Of a DNA stretch of 64,000 nt, positions 34,269-42,598 are shown one piece after another. Origin of the DNA: Pseudomaricurvus sp033283335 (GTDB lineage: Bacteria > Pseudomonadota > Gammaproteobacteria > Pseudomonadales > Cellvibrionaceae); assembly GCA_033283335.1 (NCBI GenBank), contig JAWMQP010000011.1:62001-126000 (forward strand), read 5' to 3'. Every line of letters begins with the position of its first letter. Position 1 is the stretch's first letter. Both the position numbers and the translations under genes were made by a program. Under the pieces are notes generated by a model, which was not told the DNA's origin, searched no databases, and saw nothing but the letters and a program-made list of their open reading frames with translations.

Positions 34269-35663
34269 TTAGAGATAACCCTCGGCCTTCAAATCAACCA
34301 TTGTGGCCTCGATACTCTCCCGCAAGGTCGCCACCAGGAAATCAATATTGTCCTTCGACAACGTCAGTGGTGGCGACAACACGTTCATATGCGCCAGGGG
34401 CCGCACAATCAAACCACGTGCCTGGCAGTGATCGGCAATGCGGTTGCCCACCTTGGCCGTCGGGTCGATCAATTCCTTGGTGTCTTTATTGGCCACGTTT
34501 TCGATACACATCATGTACTTGCGGCCGCGCACATCACCGACAATGGGCAGATCGATCAGGGTTTTCACCTGCTCTTCGAAGTAGGCCCCCAGTTCCTCAA
34601 CCTGACCGCAGATATTCTCACGTTCCATGATCTCAATATTTTTGACCCCAGCAGCGCAGCTCACAGGATGACCGGAGTAGGTAAAACCGTGAGTGAACAG
34701 GGCGCCATCTGCCTGGGGCTTGCTGATGACTTCGTAAATCTCATCCGACAGAATGGTGGCGCCCAGCGGCAGATAGCCTGAAGTCAGGCCCTTAGCACAG
34801 GTGATGATGTCCGGCACGATACCGAATTCGTCTTCTGAGGCGAACATATGGCCCAGACGACCAAAGGCAGTCACCACCTCGTCGGACACATAGAGCACAC
34901 CGTACTTGCGACAGACGTCCAGGGTCTTCTTGTGGTATCCCTCTGGCGGCACAATTACCCCACCGGCACCCATAATAGGCTCGGCAAAGAATGCCGCCAC
35001 GTTATCGGGTCCCAGTTCCAGAATCTTGTCTTCCAGTTCCTGCACTTTTTCATTGCAGAACTCCTCCAGACTTTGACCTTCTGGACGGCGATACGGGTTG
35101 GGGCAGGAGATGTGGGAAACCAGCTCTTCTTCGATGTCGAAGCCGATGTGGTCGAACTTCACCCCGGTGATCGACATGGCCATGTAGGTACTGCCGTGGT
35201 AGCCATCAATACGGGAGATGATCTTCTTCTTGCTCTTCTTGCCCAGCTGGTTGAAGTAAAAATGGATAATTCGCACCGCAGTGTCATTGGCCACCGAACC
35301 GCCACAGCCATAAAACACGTGGTTCAGATTGCCAGGCGCCAATTCCGCCAGTTTCGCCGCCAGCTGTGCTGCGGGGACGGTGGTGTGGTGACCAAAGCAG
35401 GAGTAATAGGGAATCTGCCGAATCTGATCGGCAATAGCCTGAGCCATTTCCTCGCGGGCGTAACCGATGTTGACACACCAGAGTCCGCCAATACCGTCCA
35501 AATATCGGTTGCCTTCGCCGTCCTGGATGTGGACATTGTCACTGTCCGTCAGTACCAGGGAACCGGTTTCTTTAAAGGTGGAGAAATCGGTCCAAGGGTG
35601 GATGTAGTGGTCTCGGTCCTGCTGCCATACCTGCTGCATATCGATGGGTTGCTTATCGGACAT
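34269..35663 (-). CDS. Class III PLP-dependent aminotransferase (omega-amine:pyruvate type)
   Basis: This 464-residue fold-type I aminotransferase has YGCGGSVANDTAVRI, SRIDGYHGSTYMAMS (PLP stacking region), LYVSDEVVTAFGRLG (Asp for the pyridine N) and ITCAKGLTSGYLPLGA with the Schiff-base Lys. THGFTYSGHPVSCAAG is also typical. The pattern fits putrescine-, taurine- or omega-amino-acid:pyruvate aminotransferases (SpuC-like). With the PuuC-like ALDH at 40953 it could degrade a diamine or amino-aldehyde. A strong palindrome lies 91 bp upstream of the start. It is transcribed from its own promoter, separate from the argE-like gene behind it. Confidence 0.9.
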   Translation of the reverse strand: MSDKQPIDMQQVWQQDRDHYIHPWTDFSTFKETGSLVLTDSDNVHIQDGEGNRYLDGIGGLWCVNIGYAREEMAQAIADQIRQIPYYSCFGHHTTVPAAQLAAKLAELAPGNLNHVFYGCGGSVANDTAVRIIHFYFNQLGKKSKKKIISRIDGYHGSTYMAMSITGVKFDHIGFDIEEELVSHISCPNPYRRPEGQSLEEFCNEKVQELEDKILELGPDNVAAFFAEPIMGAGGVIVPPEGYHKKTLDVCRKYGVLYVSDEVVTAFGRLGHMFASEDEFGIVPDIITCAKGLTSGYLPLGATILSDEIYEVISKPQADGALFTHGFTYSGHPVSCAAGVKNIEIMERENICGQVEELGAYFEEQVKTLIDLPIVGDVRGRKYMMCIENVANKDTKELIDPTAKVGNRIADHCQARGLIVRPLAHMNVLSPPLTLSKDNIDFLVATLRESIEATMVDLKAEGYL

Positions 35664-35753
35664 TGTCGAGAGTACTCCTGAATTCTGTTCATAACCAATT
35701 ACCTCACAACCTTACCTAGGGCCAGATCATAGGTAAAATATAATTTATTTCTA

Positions 35754-35780
35754 TTCTGCATTAATAATGTTTATGCAGAA
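35754..35780. promoter_or_regulatory. Palindrome TTCTGCAT-N11-ATGCAGAA (LysR-type operator candidate)
   Basis: Perfect 8-bp arms around 11 nt form a T-N11-A box about 91 bp upstream of the aminotransferase start. A related GCAT-N11-ATGC lies upstream of the ALDH gene at 40773. The LysR-family gene at 39794 is the natural candidate regulator. Confidence 0.55.
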
Positions 35781-35835
35781 GCTTACTGCTCGTGAAACCT
35801 GCGGACCTATAAGAAATCGACTTACCGCAATGTCC

Positions 35836-36996
35836 CTAACCAACGCTCAGCTGGTTGATAAGACGCTGCATGAAAGCTTCACACTTCTGGATCTCACTGA
35901 TGTGAATGTATTCATCCGGTTTGTGCCCCTGGTCCATACTGCCGGGGCCGCAGACGACAGTGGGAATGCCCAGTACCTGACTGAACAAGCCACCCTCGGT
36001 GCCAAAATTGATGTTGCCCGGCTCGCTCATCTCCGTCAGACCGCGCACAAATGCCACCACCGCCGCGTCGCTGGCGGTACTCAGGCCGGGGTATTCGGTG
36101 GTGATGTCCACCTTGATGTCGCACTCCGGACTGACCTGTCGCATCTCTTTGACCAACGTCGCCGCATAGTCATTGAAGTCCGCCAGTAACTGGTGCGGGC
36201 TCTCGGCGGCGATATTGCGAATCTCGAACAGGAAACTGCAGTGGTTGGGCACAATGTTAAGCGCCGTCCCGCCAGCCACGGTACCGGTGTGCACGGTGCT
36301 GTATGGGATGTCGTAACCGTCTTCAAACGGCCCGTGATCACGCTTGTGCTGGGCCAGCTGCTCCAGCCAGTTGATCAGCCGAGCGGCGTAGTTGACGGCA
36401 TTCACCCCCAGGGGCGCCATACCGGAGTGGCACTCTTTGCCCTTTACTGTGACCCGGGCGGCCAGTTTGCCTTTATGGGCGGTAACCACCTGCATGGTAG
36501 TGGGTTCGCCGATAATGCAGATCGCCGGCTTCAACGGATGCTGGCTGAGGGTATCGATCAGTCGACGCACCCCCACACACCCGATCTCCTCATCATAAGA
36601 AAAAGCCAGGTGAATCGGTGTGTGCAGATCCCGCTGCACCATCTCCGGCACCGCCGCCAGCGCCACCGCCAGAAAGCATTTCATGTCGCTGGTGCCACGG
36701 CCATAGTAGCGACCGTCTTCTTCACTCAATTCGTACGGGGTTTTGGTCCACTGCTGGCCGGTGACCGGTACCGTATCAGTGTGGCCTGACAGCATAATGC
36801 CAGCCCGATCCTTAGGGCCGATGGTGGCATAGAGGTTGGCTTTGCTCTCCTCCTCGTTGTACACCAACTGACTGTCGACGCCGTGTTGTTTGAGAAAGGT
36901 TTGTACATAGTCCATCAATGCCAGGTTGGAGTGGGCGCTGGTGGTGTCGAAGCCGATCAGATTACGAAGGATTTCAAGGGTTAACGGGTTCGCCAT
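35836..36996 (-). CDS. ArgE/DapE/M20-family amidohydrolase (acetylornithine deacetylase-like)
   Basis: This 386-residue M20 metallopeptidase-family enzyme has LSGHTDTVP (first metal His/Asp), GRGTSDMKCFLAVALAA, SYDEEIGCVG (catalytic Glu and second metal ligand), GEPT, a dimerisation lid with HSGMAPLGVNAV, and GPGSMDQGHKPDEY with the last metal-binding His. It hydrolyses N-acyl-amino acids or small peptides. A frame start at 37023 exists; the ATG at 36996 precedes the homologous region (PLTLEILRNLIGFDTTS). It sits behind DUF1028 and RidA genes in one leftward unit. N-acetylornithine is not assured; an acyl-amino acid from the pathway is possible. Confidence 0.9.
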   Translation of the reverse strand: MANPLTLEILRNLIGFDTTSAHSNLALMDYVQTFLKQHGVDSQLVYNEEESKANLYATIGPKDRAGIMLSGHTDTVPVTGQQWTKTPYELSEEDGRYYGRGTSDMKCFLAVALAAVPEMVQRDLHTPIHLAFSYDEEIGCVGVRRLIDTLSQHPLKPAICIIGEPTTMQVVTAHKGKLAARVTVKGKECHSGMAPLGVNAVNYAARLINWLEQLAQHKRDHGPFEDGYDIPYSTVHTGTVAGGTALNIVPNHCSFLFEIRNIAAESPHQLLADFNDYAATLVKEMRQVSPECDIKVDITTEYPGLSTASDAAVVAFVRGLTEMSEPGNINFGTEGGLFSQVLGIPTVVCGPGSMDQGHKPDEYIHISEIQKCEAFMQRLINQLSVG

Positions 36997-37046
36997 GGAA
37001 CATCCAGAATTGCTAAGAAACAAGGTGAATTATATTTAGTAAGCGC

Positions 37047-37718
37047 TCACTCGTCGCCGGGCACACCGTAGCTTTCGGAGTTAGCGGGGTCAACAGCGCG
37101 GGTAATATAAGCCTGCATTTGTGGCTCGTAGTTCTGCCACACATCCCGCAGTTCACCGATGGGGTGCTGGTGCCAATCAACCCTCAGATCGACCACCGGC
37201 CATTTGGGCTCGGCACACACCTTGAGTCCGGCAGAATGTACGGGGCCCATTTCACCACCGGCCGCCAATCCGGCCTCAAGTGCCAGTAACAGGCGCTCGG
37301 CCAGGTGACCTTCACTACGTTCAAAGGCATCAATCATCGCTTGCGGCACCTGCTCATTTGCCAGCAGATTGCCCATGGCGATGCAATTCTTGCCAACCGC
37401 GGTGGCATAGATACCCAGGGCTTCTTCGCCACTGAACGTCACACCTTCACCACGGTTGTTAAGCACCCCCAGCTGGCGCCAGCGCACATCGGTATCCGCT
37501 TCGCCAAGTGCTGCCAGCACCTGATCGGGAGTTTGCCCTTGCGCCAGCAGATCGAGAGCCAGCGGCCCCAGATCCGGGTTGGTAATATTCTGGGTCAGTG
37601 CGACACCTGTACCACTGCCAACAAACGCACAGCGGCTGGCCACACAAATGCTGGAAGAGGTTATGGCACATCCCAGCATGCCGGTTTCCGGACAGTATCC
37701 GGCTACGGAGAAAGTCAT
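37047..37718 (-). CDS. DUF1028 family protein
   Basis: This 223-residue DUF1028 protein has the start TFSVAGYCPETGMLGCAITSS, CAFVGSGTGVALTQNITNPDLG, VGKNCIAMGNLL and LLALEAGLAAGGEMGP. The N-terminus resembles Ntn-hydrolase folds and the family is often described as a peptidase-like protein of unknown activity, frequently next to RidA and amidohydrolases as here. Members are found in amino-acid and nucleotide catabolic loci. It lies 39 bp downstream of the RidA gene and 50 bp before the ArgE-like gene. Confidence 0.88.
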   Translation of the reverse strand: MTFSVAGYCPETGMLGCAITSSSICVASRCAFVGSGTGVALTQNITNPDLGPLALDLLAQGQTPDQVLAALGEADTDVRWRQLGVLNNRGEGVTFSGEEALGIYATAVGKNCIAMGNLLANEQVPQAMIDAFERSEGHLAERLLLALEAGLAAGGEMGPVHSAGLKVCAEPKWPVVDLRVDWHQHPIGELRDVWQNYEPQMQAYITRAVDPANSESYGVPGDE

Positions 37719-37757
37719 AGATACTCCTGCTACATCGTTAGCTTATTGGGCGTCAGT

Positions 37758-38174
37758 TTATTCGTCGTCAGGAATGACGGCGATCACATCGATCTCCATC
37801 AACCATTCGGCCTGCGCCAGACCCGCAACCACCAAACCGGTGGAGATTGGGTAAACCCCTTTCAACCATTTGCCCACTTCCCGGTATACCGGCTCGCGGA
37901 AGCGAGGGTCAGTGATGTAGGTAGTGGTTTTAACAATATGGGACAGATCGGAACCCGCTTCCTCAAGCAACTGCTTGACGTTCTTCATAGCCTGTTCGGC
38001 CTGGGCCTGAGGATCGCCAAGACCCACCAGATTGCCCTCGAAATCGGTGCCCACCTGGCCGCGGACATAGACTGTATTGCCAGCCCTCACGGCCTGACAG
38101 AGATCGTTGTCGAGGGTCTGATTGGGGTAGGTTTCCTTGGTGTTGAACATGCGAATGCGCGTGTGCGTGGGCAT
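37758..38174 (-). CDS. RidA/YjgF/Rid family protein
   Basis: This 138-residue Rid protein has NTVYVRGQVGTDFEGNLVG, then QAEQAMKNVKQLLEEAG and VKTTTYITDPRFREPVYREV. The usual catalytic Arg near residue 105 of RidA (IPxxxxRxxV) is not obvious: the sequence reads YPISTGLVVAGLAQAEWLMEID, so it may belong to a Rid1-7 subgroup with no imine-deaminase activity. Rid proteins hydrolyse reactive enamines and imines made by PLP enzymes and oxidases; the neighbouring aminotransferase and flavin monooxygenase could make such products. Confidence 0.85.
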   Translation of the reverse strand: MPTHTRIRMFNTKETYPNQTLDNDLCQAVRAGNTVYVRGQVGTDFEGNLVGLGDPQAQAEQAMKNVKQLLEEAGSDLSHIVKTTTYITDPRFREPVYREVGKWLKGVYPISTGLVVAGLAQAEWLMEIDVIAVIPDDE

Positions 38175-38266
38175 GGACTTACTCTCATATATAAAGAATG
38201 TGAATCAAAAACCGGGGTTCGCCCAACGGCGAGCCCCGGTACGGTGCTCTTGGGAGCCAGGCTCAA

Positions 38267-39535
38267 TTAATCCTGACTGTCACCCTGGTAAGCAAAATAT
38301 TTTCGCTGGGTGGCGATATGATCAGCAATGTGTTTGGCATCGTGCCACACGCCCCAGATAAAGGTGGAACCACGGCGCGACAACCAGGGCAGACCGACAA
38401 AGTAAACGCCTGGCTCGGATGACACACCACGCTGATGTTGGGGCTTGCCCTGCTCGTTAAAGGCGTCGACCTGCAGCCAGCTGTAATCAACACTGAAGCC
38501 GGTGGCCCAGATGATGGACGTAATACCCGCAGCCGCCAGATCGAGATCCAGAATCGGGTTGGTCATGCACTCAGGGTCCGGCAGCCTGCGACGCGCTTCC
38601 GGCTCTTGCGGCAGATCCAGACCGTTGCGCTCAATGTAGGCATCCGCCTCATCCAGCAAAGACAAGTAATTGGCATCACCACCGGCAATGTTTTCCACCA
38701 GGTTGGGGGCAAAGGTCACCACCCCATTGTCGAATGCCTGGGTCAAACCGACCAGATTGATACCCTGTGTGGCCAGCTCACGGAAGTCCACGGTACCCTT
38801 GCCACCGTGAGCGCCGGTAACGGCAATGGTGACGTGCTCGGTACCGGGCTCAACGGCTTCGGCATCCCATTTGCCCAGCACCCCCAACCACCAGCAGAAG
38901 TCGCGGCCACGATAGGAACGCGGCGGGCGATCGTGGGCACCAACGGACAAGTACACCGCTTTGCCGGCGCGATTCAGCTCATCGGCAATCTGCACTCCAG
39001 AGGAACCGGCACCCACCACCAGCACGCCACCTTCAGGCAACTGCTCAGGGTTGCGGTATTCGGACGAGTGCAATTGCAGCATGCCTGCATCTTTCGGCGC
39101 GATGGGAGGAATGGCCGCTTTCTGGAACGGACCCGTAGCCGCCACGATGCGATTGGCTTCGATCACGCCATCGGAGGTCTCAACGGTAAAACCAGGGCGA
39201 CCTTCATTACGGGTGACTTTCTTGACTTCCACACCGGTTTTAATGGGGGCGTTGAATTGCTTGGCGTATTCAACAAAGTAGTCCGCCACTTTCTCTTTGG
39301 GAACAAATTCGTCAGCGCCAAACTCACTGAACTCAAGGCCTGGGAAACGGTCATGCCATGCGGGGCCGTTGGCCACAAGAGAATCCCAGCGCTCGGAACG
39401 CCAGCGTTCGGCAATGCGGTTTCTCTCAAGCACCAGATGCGGTACGTCAAGTTTGCTCAAATGTTCACTCATGGCCACGCCGGCTTGGCCCGCGCCTACC
39501 ACCAGCGTGTCAATTTCGGTTTTGGTCGTTGTCAT
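38267..39535 (-). CDS. Flavin-containing monooxygenase (CzcO/FMO-like)
   Basis: This 422-residue FAD- and NADPH-dependent protein has VVGAGQAGVAMSEHL near residue 13 (FAD Rossmann), WRSERWDSL, a central second Rossmann motif LVVGAGSSGVQIADEL near residue 170 and IIWATGFSVDYSWL near residue 350. Such enzymes oxygenate amines, sulfides or ketones. The ATG at 39535 follows GGGATGCAACC. It heads a leftward unit with RidA, DUF1028 and the ArgE-like gene and is divergent from the LysR gene. The substrate is probably an amine or amino acid. Confidence 0.88.
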   Translation of the reverse strand: MTTTKTEIDTLVVGAGQAGVAMSEHLSKLDVPHLVLERNRIAERWRSERWDSLVANGPAWHDRFPGLEFSEFGADEFVPKEKVADYFVEYAKQFNAPIKTGVEVKKVTRNEGRPGFTVETSDGVIEANRIVAATGPFQKAAIPPIAPKDAGMLQLHSSEYRNPEQLPEGGVLVVGAGSSGVQIADELNRAGKAVYLSVGAHDRPPRSYRGRDFCWWLGVLGKWDAEAVEPGTEHVTIAVTGAHGGKGTVDFRELATQGINLVGLTQAFDNGVVTFAPNLVENIAGGDANYLSLLDEADAYIERNGLDLPQEPEARRRLPDPECMTNPILDLDLAAAGITSIIWATGFSVDYSWLQVDAFNEQGKPQHQRGVSSEPGVYFVGLPWLSRRGSTFIWGVWHDAKHIADHIATQRKYFAYQGDSQD

Positions 39536-39584
39536 GGTTGCATCCCTTATGGCAGTTGACTCCAGACTATGGCAAGGGCATGGA

Positions 39585-39610
39585 TTGTTAAAATATTATT
39601 AATTTAACAA
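39585..39610. promoter_or_regulatory. Palindrome TTGTTAAA-N10-TTTAACAA
   Basis: Perfect 8-bp arms around ATATTATTAA lie about 50 bp upstream of the flavin monooxygenase start, between it and the divergent LysR gene. It is a good operator candidate for the leftward unit; its arms differ from the GCAT-N11-ATGC site. Confidence 0.5.
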
Positions 39611-39793
39611 AAGCATAAATATATCAAATCCAATGGCTTTCACTCTTATCTCACAAAGATCATCCCGCTGCGCTGAATAAAGTGCGGCTTGAATAGGGTA
39701 GCCGCTGAATACGTTTTAATGAATCAAGATCATTTTTATATTTGTTTTTATTATGCTATAACGGCCAGCAAGCCTTTAAGAGAACTTCACCCT

Positions 39794-40720
39794 ATGCGAT
39801 TTACCCTGAAACAGCTGCACTACTTTGTGGCCGCAGGCGACCTCAACAGTGTCACTAAAGCCGCAGAAGCCTTACATGTGTCGCAACCGTCGATCTCGTC
39901 AGCCATTTTGCATCTGGAGGAAGTCACGGGCTTACAGTTATTCGTGCGCCATCATGCCCAAGGCTTGTCTTTGACGCCCTCCGGTCAGCAGTTTATCCGC
40001 AAGGCCAAACAGCTGCTAACGGAAGCCGACGGATTGGCCCACTATGCCAAATCCCTGAGTGATGATGTGGTGGGCTCCATCAACGTGGCCGGATTTCTCA
40101 CGTTTTCACCCATTTTGATCCCTGGTCTGCTGAAACGCTTTTTATCGGAATACCCTGCCGTCAAAGTGAACTGCGAGGAAATGCATCAAAAGGATATTAT
40201 TCAGGGATTGACCAACGGCAAGTTTGAGCTGGCACTGACTTATGACCTGGAATTGCCCTCCGATTTCGAGTTTCACCCGCTGATTGAACTCCCACCGTTT
40301 GCCATCCTGGGCGCCGACCATCCTCTGGCCGATCGCTCTGAAGTATCCCTCAAGGACCTGGCTGAGCACCCCATGATATTGTTGGACTGGCCGATGAGTC
40401 GGGAGTATTTTTTCTCCCTGTTTCTGAGCCAGGGGTTAGAGCCCAATTACGCTTATAAAGTCCAGTCTATAGAAATGATGCGCGGTCTGGTGGGCAACGG
40501 GTTTGGTTATTCACTGGGCAATACACCGATCGCCAAGATGCAGGCACAGGATGGCAGCCCACTACGACAAGTGCCCTTAAAGGAAAACCTGCGCCCCATG
40601 CGCATGGGTGTCGCTCGACTGGCCGACTTGCGCCTAACCCGCGTGGCTGAAGCCTTCATTGCCACCGTTGAGGAACAGACCCGGGAATTGTCAGAGTCTG
40701 TGTTTGCGGGCGGCCGTTAA
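39794..40720 (+). CDS. LysR-family transcriptional regulator
   Basis: This 308-residue LysR protein has an N-terminal winged helix (MRFTLKQLHYFVAAGDLNSVTKAAEALHVSQPSISSAI, residues 1-38) and the linker helix, then a periplasmic-binding-like effector domain (GSINVAGFLTFSPILIPGLL, FAILGADHPLA, MMRGLVGNGFGYSLG). The frame opens at 39689, but homology and the usual N-terminus start at 39794. It is divergent from the flavin monooxygenase and rightward of two dyads, and probably controls the amine cluster and the ALDH. The inducer is unknown. Confidence 0.9.
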   Translation: MRFTLKQLHYFVAAGDLNSVTKAAEALHVSQPSISSAILHLEEVTGLQLFVRHHAQGLSLTPSGQQFIRKAKQLLTEADGLAHYAKSLSDDVVGSINVAGFLTFSPILIPGLLKRFLSEYPAVKVNCEEMHQKDIIQGLTNGKFELALTYDLELPSDFEFHPLIELPPFAILGADHPLADRSEVSLKDLAEHPMILLDWPMSREYFFSLFLSQGLEPNYAYKVQSIEMMRGLVGNGFGYSLGNTPIAKMQAQDGSPLRQVPLKENLRPMRMGVARLADLRLTRVAEAFIATVEEQTRELSESVFAGGR

Positions 40721-40772
40721 CCCGAATGCGCCCGACCCTCAAATTAAGCCAAAGAACGTAATTTAAGGCCAG

Positions 40773-40791
40773 GCATTTGAAAAACTGATGC
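40773..40791. promoter_or_regulatory. GCAT-N11-ATGC dyad upstream of ALDH
   Basis: GCAT at 40773-40776 and ATGCAGAT at 40788-40795 reproduce the inner part and right arm of the palindrome at 35754-35780 with the same 11-nt spacing. It lies about 160 bp before the ALDH start and 50 bp after the LysR stop. Confidence 0.45.
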
Positions 40792-40952
40792 AGATGGCAG
40801 ATTAATAGTATTTTACATCACCTAATGGCCTTCTTAGGCTGGACAGCACGATTTTAGAACGTCCGCTGATCAAACATCACCGAGCACAGACTCAGGTCCA
40901 CAGGGCCCAATCCATCCCATTGGCCCAGCTCGGCAACCCATGGAGTTATTTT

Positions 40953-42440
40953 ATGACAGTACAGAGCAAAGCTTACTGGCAGGCAAAACAGCAGCAGATT
41001 GAATTGAAAACCCAGGCTTTCATTGACGGTGCTTTTGTTGACGCCATGAGCGGTGACACCTATGACACCATCAACCCGGCCACCGGTGAGCTGCTGGCAA
41101 AAACCGCTGCCTGCGGCGTGGCAGATGTGGATAAAGCAGTCGCTGCCGCCCGTCGCAGTTTCAATGCCGGTGTCTGGTCAGAGGCCGCTCCAGCTGAGCG
41201 AAAGGCAGTGATCAAAAAACTGGCTGCCCTGATTCGCGAAAACCATGAAGAGCTGGCCTTGCTGGAAACCCTGAACGTGGGCAAACCCATACAGGACTCT
41301 CTGAATATCGACATCCCGGGATCGGCTGGCTGTTTTGAGTGGTACGCCGAAGCCGTGGACAAACTCTACGGCGAAGTGGCGCCCACCGATGGCAACAACA
41401 TTGCCACCATCACCCGTGAGGCCATTGGGGTTGTTGCCGCCATCATCCCATGGAACTTCCCGCTCGACATTGCCGCCTGGAAGCTGGGCCCGGCCTTGAT
41501 CAGCGGTAACTCCGTCATCCTGAAACCCGCCGAGCAATCGCCACTGACCGCACTGCGTCTGGCTGAGCTGGCTAAAGAGGCCGGTCTGCCCGACGGCGTC
41601 CTGAACGTGGTCACCGGTTATGGCGAAGTGGTCGGTAAAGCACTGGGTTTGCACAACGATGTGGACTGCCTGACGTTCACCGGTTCCACCGCAGTGGCCA
41701 AACTGCTGATGGGTTATTCAGCCGAATCCAACATGAAACCGGTGTGGCCAGAGACCGGCGGCAAGAGCCCAAACCTGGTTTTCGCCGACTGCAACCTGGA
41801 TGCGGCGGTCGAGCACGCGGCCATGGGCATCTTCTTTAACCAGGGCGAAGTGTGTTCCGCCAACTCCCGAATTCTGGTCGAAAGCAGTATCAAGGATCAA
41901 TTCGTCGAGAAGCTGGTGGCCAAGGCCAAATCCATGAAAGTGGGCGATCCACTGGAAGCAGATACTCAGGTGGGTGCACTGATCGACAGCAATCACGCCC
42001 GCCGGGTGCGCGCCTTCATCAGCCAAGCCGAGGAACAAGGTGCCAAAGTGCTGAGTGGTGGTATTGGCGATGAGCAAACCAACTTTGTTGCCCCCACCAT
42101 CGTCGACGGCGTGACAGCGGAAATGACCATTGCCCGCGATGAGGTGTTCGGCCCCGTGGTGGCGCTGTTGACCTTTGACAGCGACGAAGAAGCCGTGGCC
42201 ATCGCCAACGATTCCATCTATGGTCTGGCCGCTTCAGTGTGGACCGAAAGCCTGAATCGCGCCCATCGCGTTGCAAAAAAACTGCGCGCCGGCACCGTGT
42301 CGGTCAACACCATGGACGCGCTGGATTTCTCCACGCCATTCGGTGGTTTCAAGCAGTCCGGTTTTGGTCGTGATCTGTCCCTGCATGCCCTGGATAAATT
42401 CACTCAACTGAAAACCACCTGGATCAAGCTCGCCGACTAA
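40953..42440 (+). CDS. PuuC-like aldehyde dehydrogenase
   Basis: This 495-residue ALDH has PWNFPLDIAAWKLGPAL, KPAEQSPLTAL, FTGSTAVAK, ETGGKSPNLVFAD (general base Glu) and FFNQGEVCSANSRI (nucleophile Cys). This set and the N-terminus (AYWQAKQQQIELKTQAFIDG) match gamma-glutamyl-gamma-aminobutyraldehyde/4-aminobutyraldehyde dehydrogenases of the PuuC/KauB group. The ATG at 40953 has GGAG 7 bp upstream. A LysR gene lies just upstream in the same direction and a GCAT-N11-ATGC dyad is in between. It could oxidise the amino-aldehyde made by the class III aminotransferase. The function in polyamine catabolism is inferred. Confidence 0.9.
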   Translation: MTVQSKAYWQAKQQQIELKTQAFIDGAFVDAMSGDTYDTINPATGELLAKTAACGVADVDKAVAAARRSFNAGVWSEAAPAERKAVIKKLAALIRENHEELALLETLNVGKPIQDSLNIDIPGSAGCFEWYAEAVDKLYGEVAPTDGNNIATITREAIGVVAAIIPWNFPLDIAAWKLGPALISGNSVILKPAEQSPLTALRLAELAKEAGLPDGVLNVVTGYGEVVGKALGLHNDVDCLTFTGSTAVAKLLMGYSAESNMKPVWPETGGKSPNLVFADCNLDAAVEHAAMGIFFNQGEVCSANSRILVESSIKDQFVEKLVAKAKSMKVGDPLEADTQVGALIDSNHARRVRAFISQAEEQGAKVLSGGIGDEQTNFVAPTIVDGVTAEMTIARDEVFGPVVALLTFDSDEEAVAIANDSIYGLAASVWTESLNRAHRVAKKLRAGTVSVNTMDALDFSTPFGGFKQSGFGRDLSLHALDKFTQLKTTWIKLAD

Positions 42441-42543
42441 TCAACCTCTAGGCGTAACTTTTTCATCAGCTTTTCAATGAAAGTTGCGCCAATCAGCCAG
42501 TCCCGTCGCTAAGAGTCCCGACGGGCGCTGGTCGATGGGTTAA

Positions 42544-42567
42544 TTTAGCGGCGAATAAACCGCTAAA
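42544..42567. terminator. Hairpin between convergent genes
   Basis: TTTAGCGG / CCGCTAAA are perfect 8-bp arms with an 8-nt loop, between the rightward ALDH and the leftward VWA-like gene. A second inverted repeat (CCCGTCG / CGACGGG) lies near 42502-42528. Neither has a T tract; bidirectional termination is possible. Confidence 0.5.
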
Positions 42568-42598
42568 GACTGACGAATCCGCTAAGCTCGAAGCATGA

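Noticed and set aside
34848..35681. 277-residue rightward ORF over the aminotransferase
   Set aside because: The aminotransferase on the other strand has complete catalytic motifs; this frame is a codon-bias shadow.
38435..39559. 374-residue rightward ORF over the flavin monooxygenase
   Set aside because: Antisense shadow in a GC-rich gene; the leftward frame carries both Rossmann motifs.
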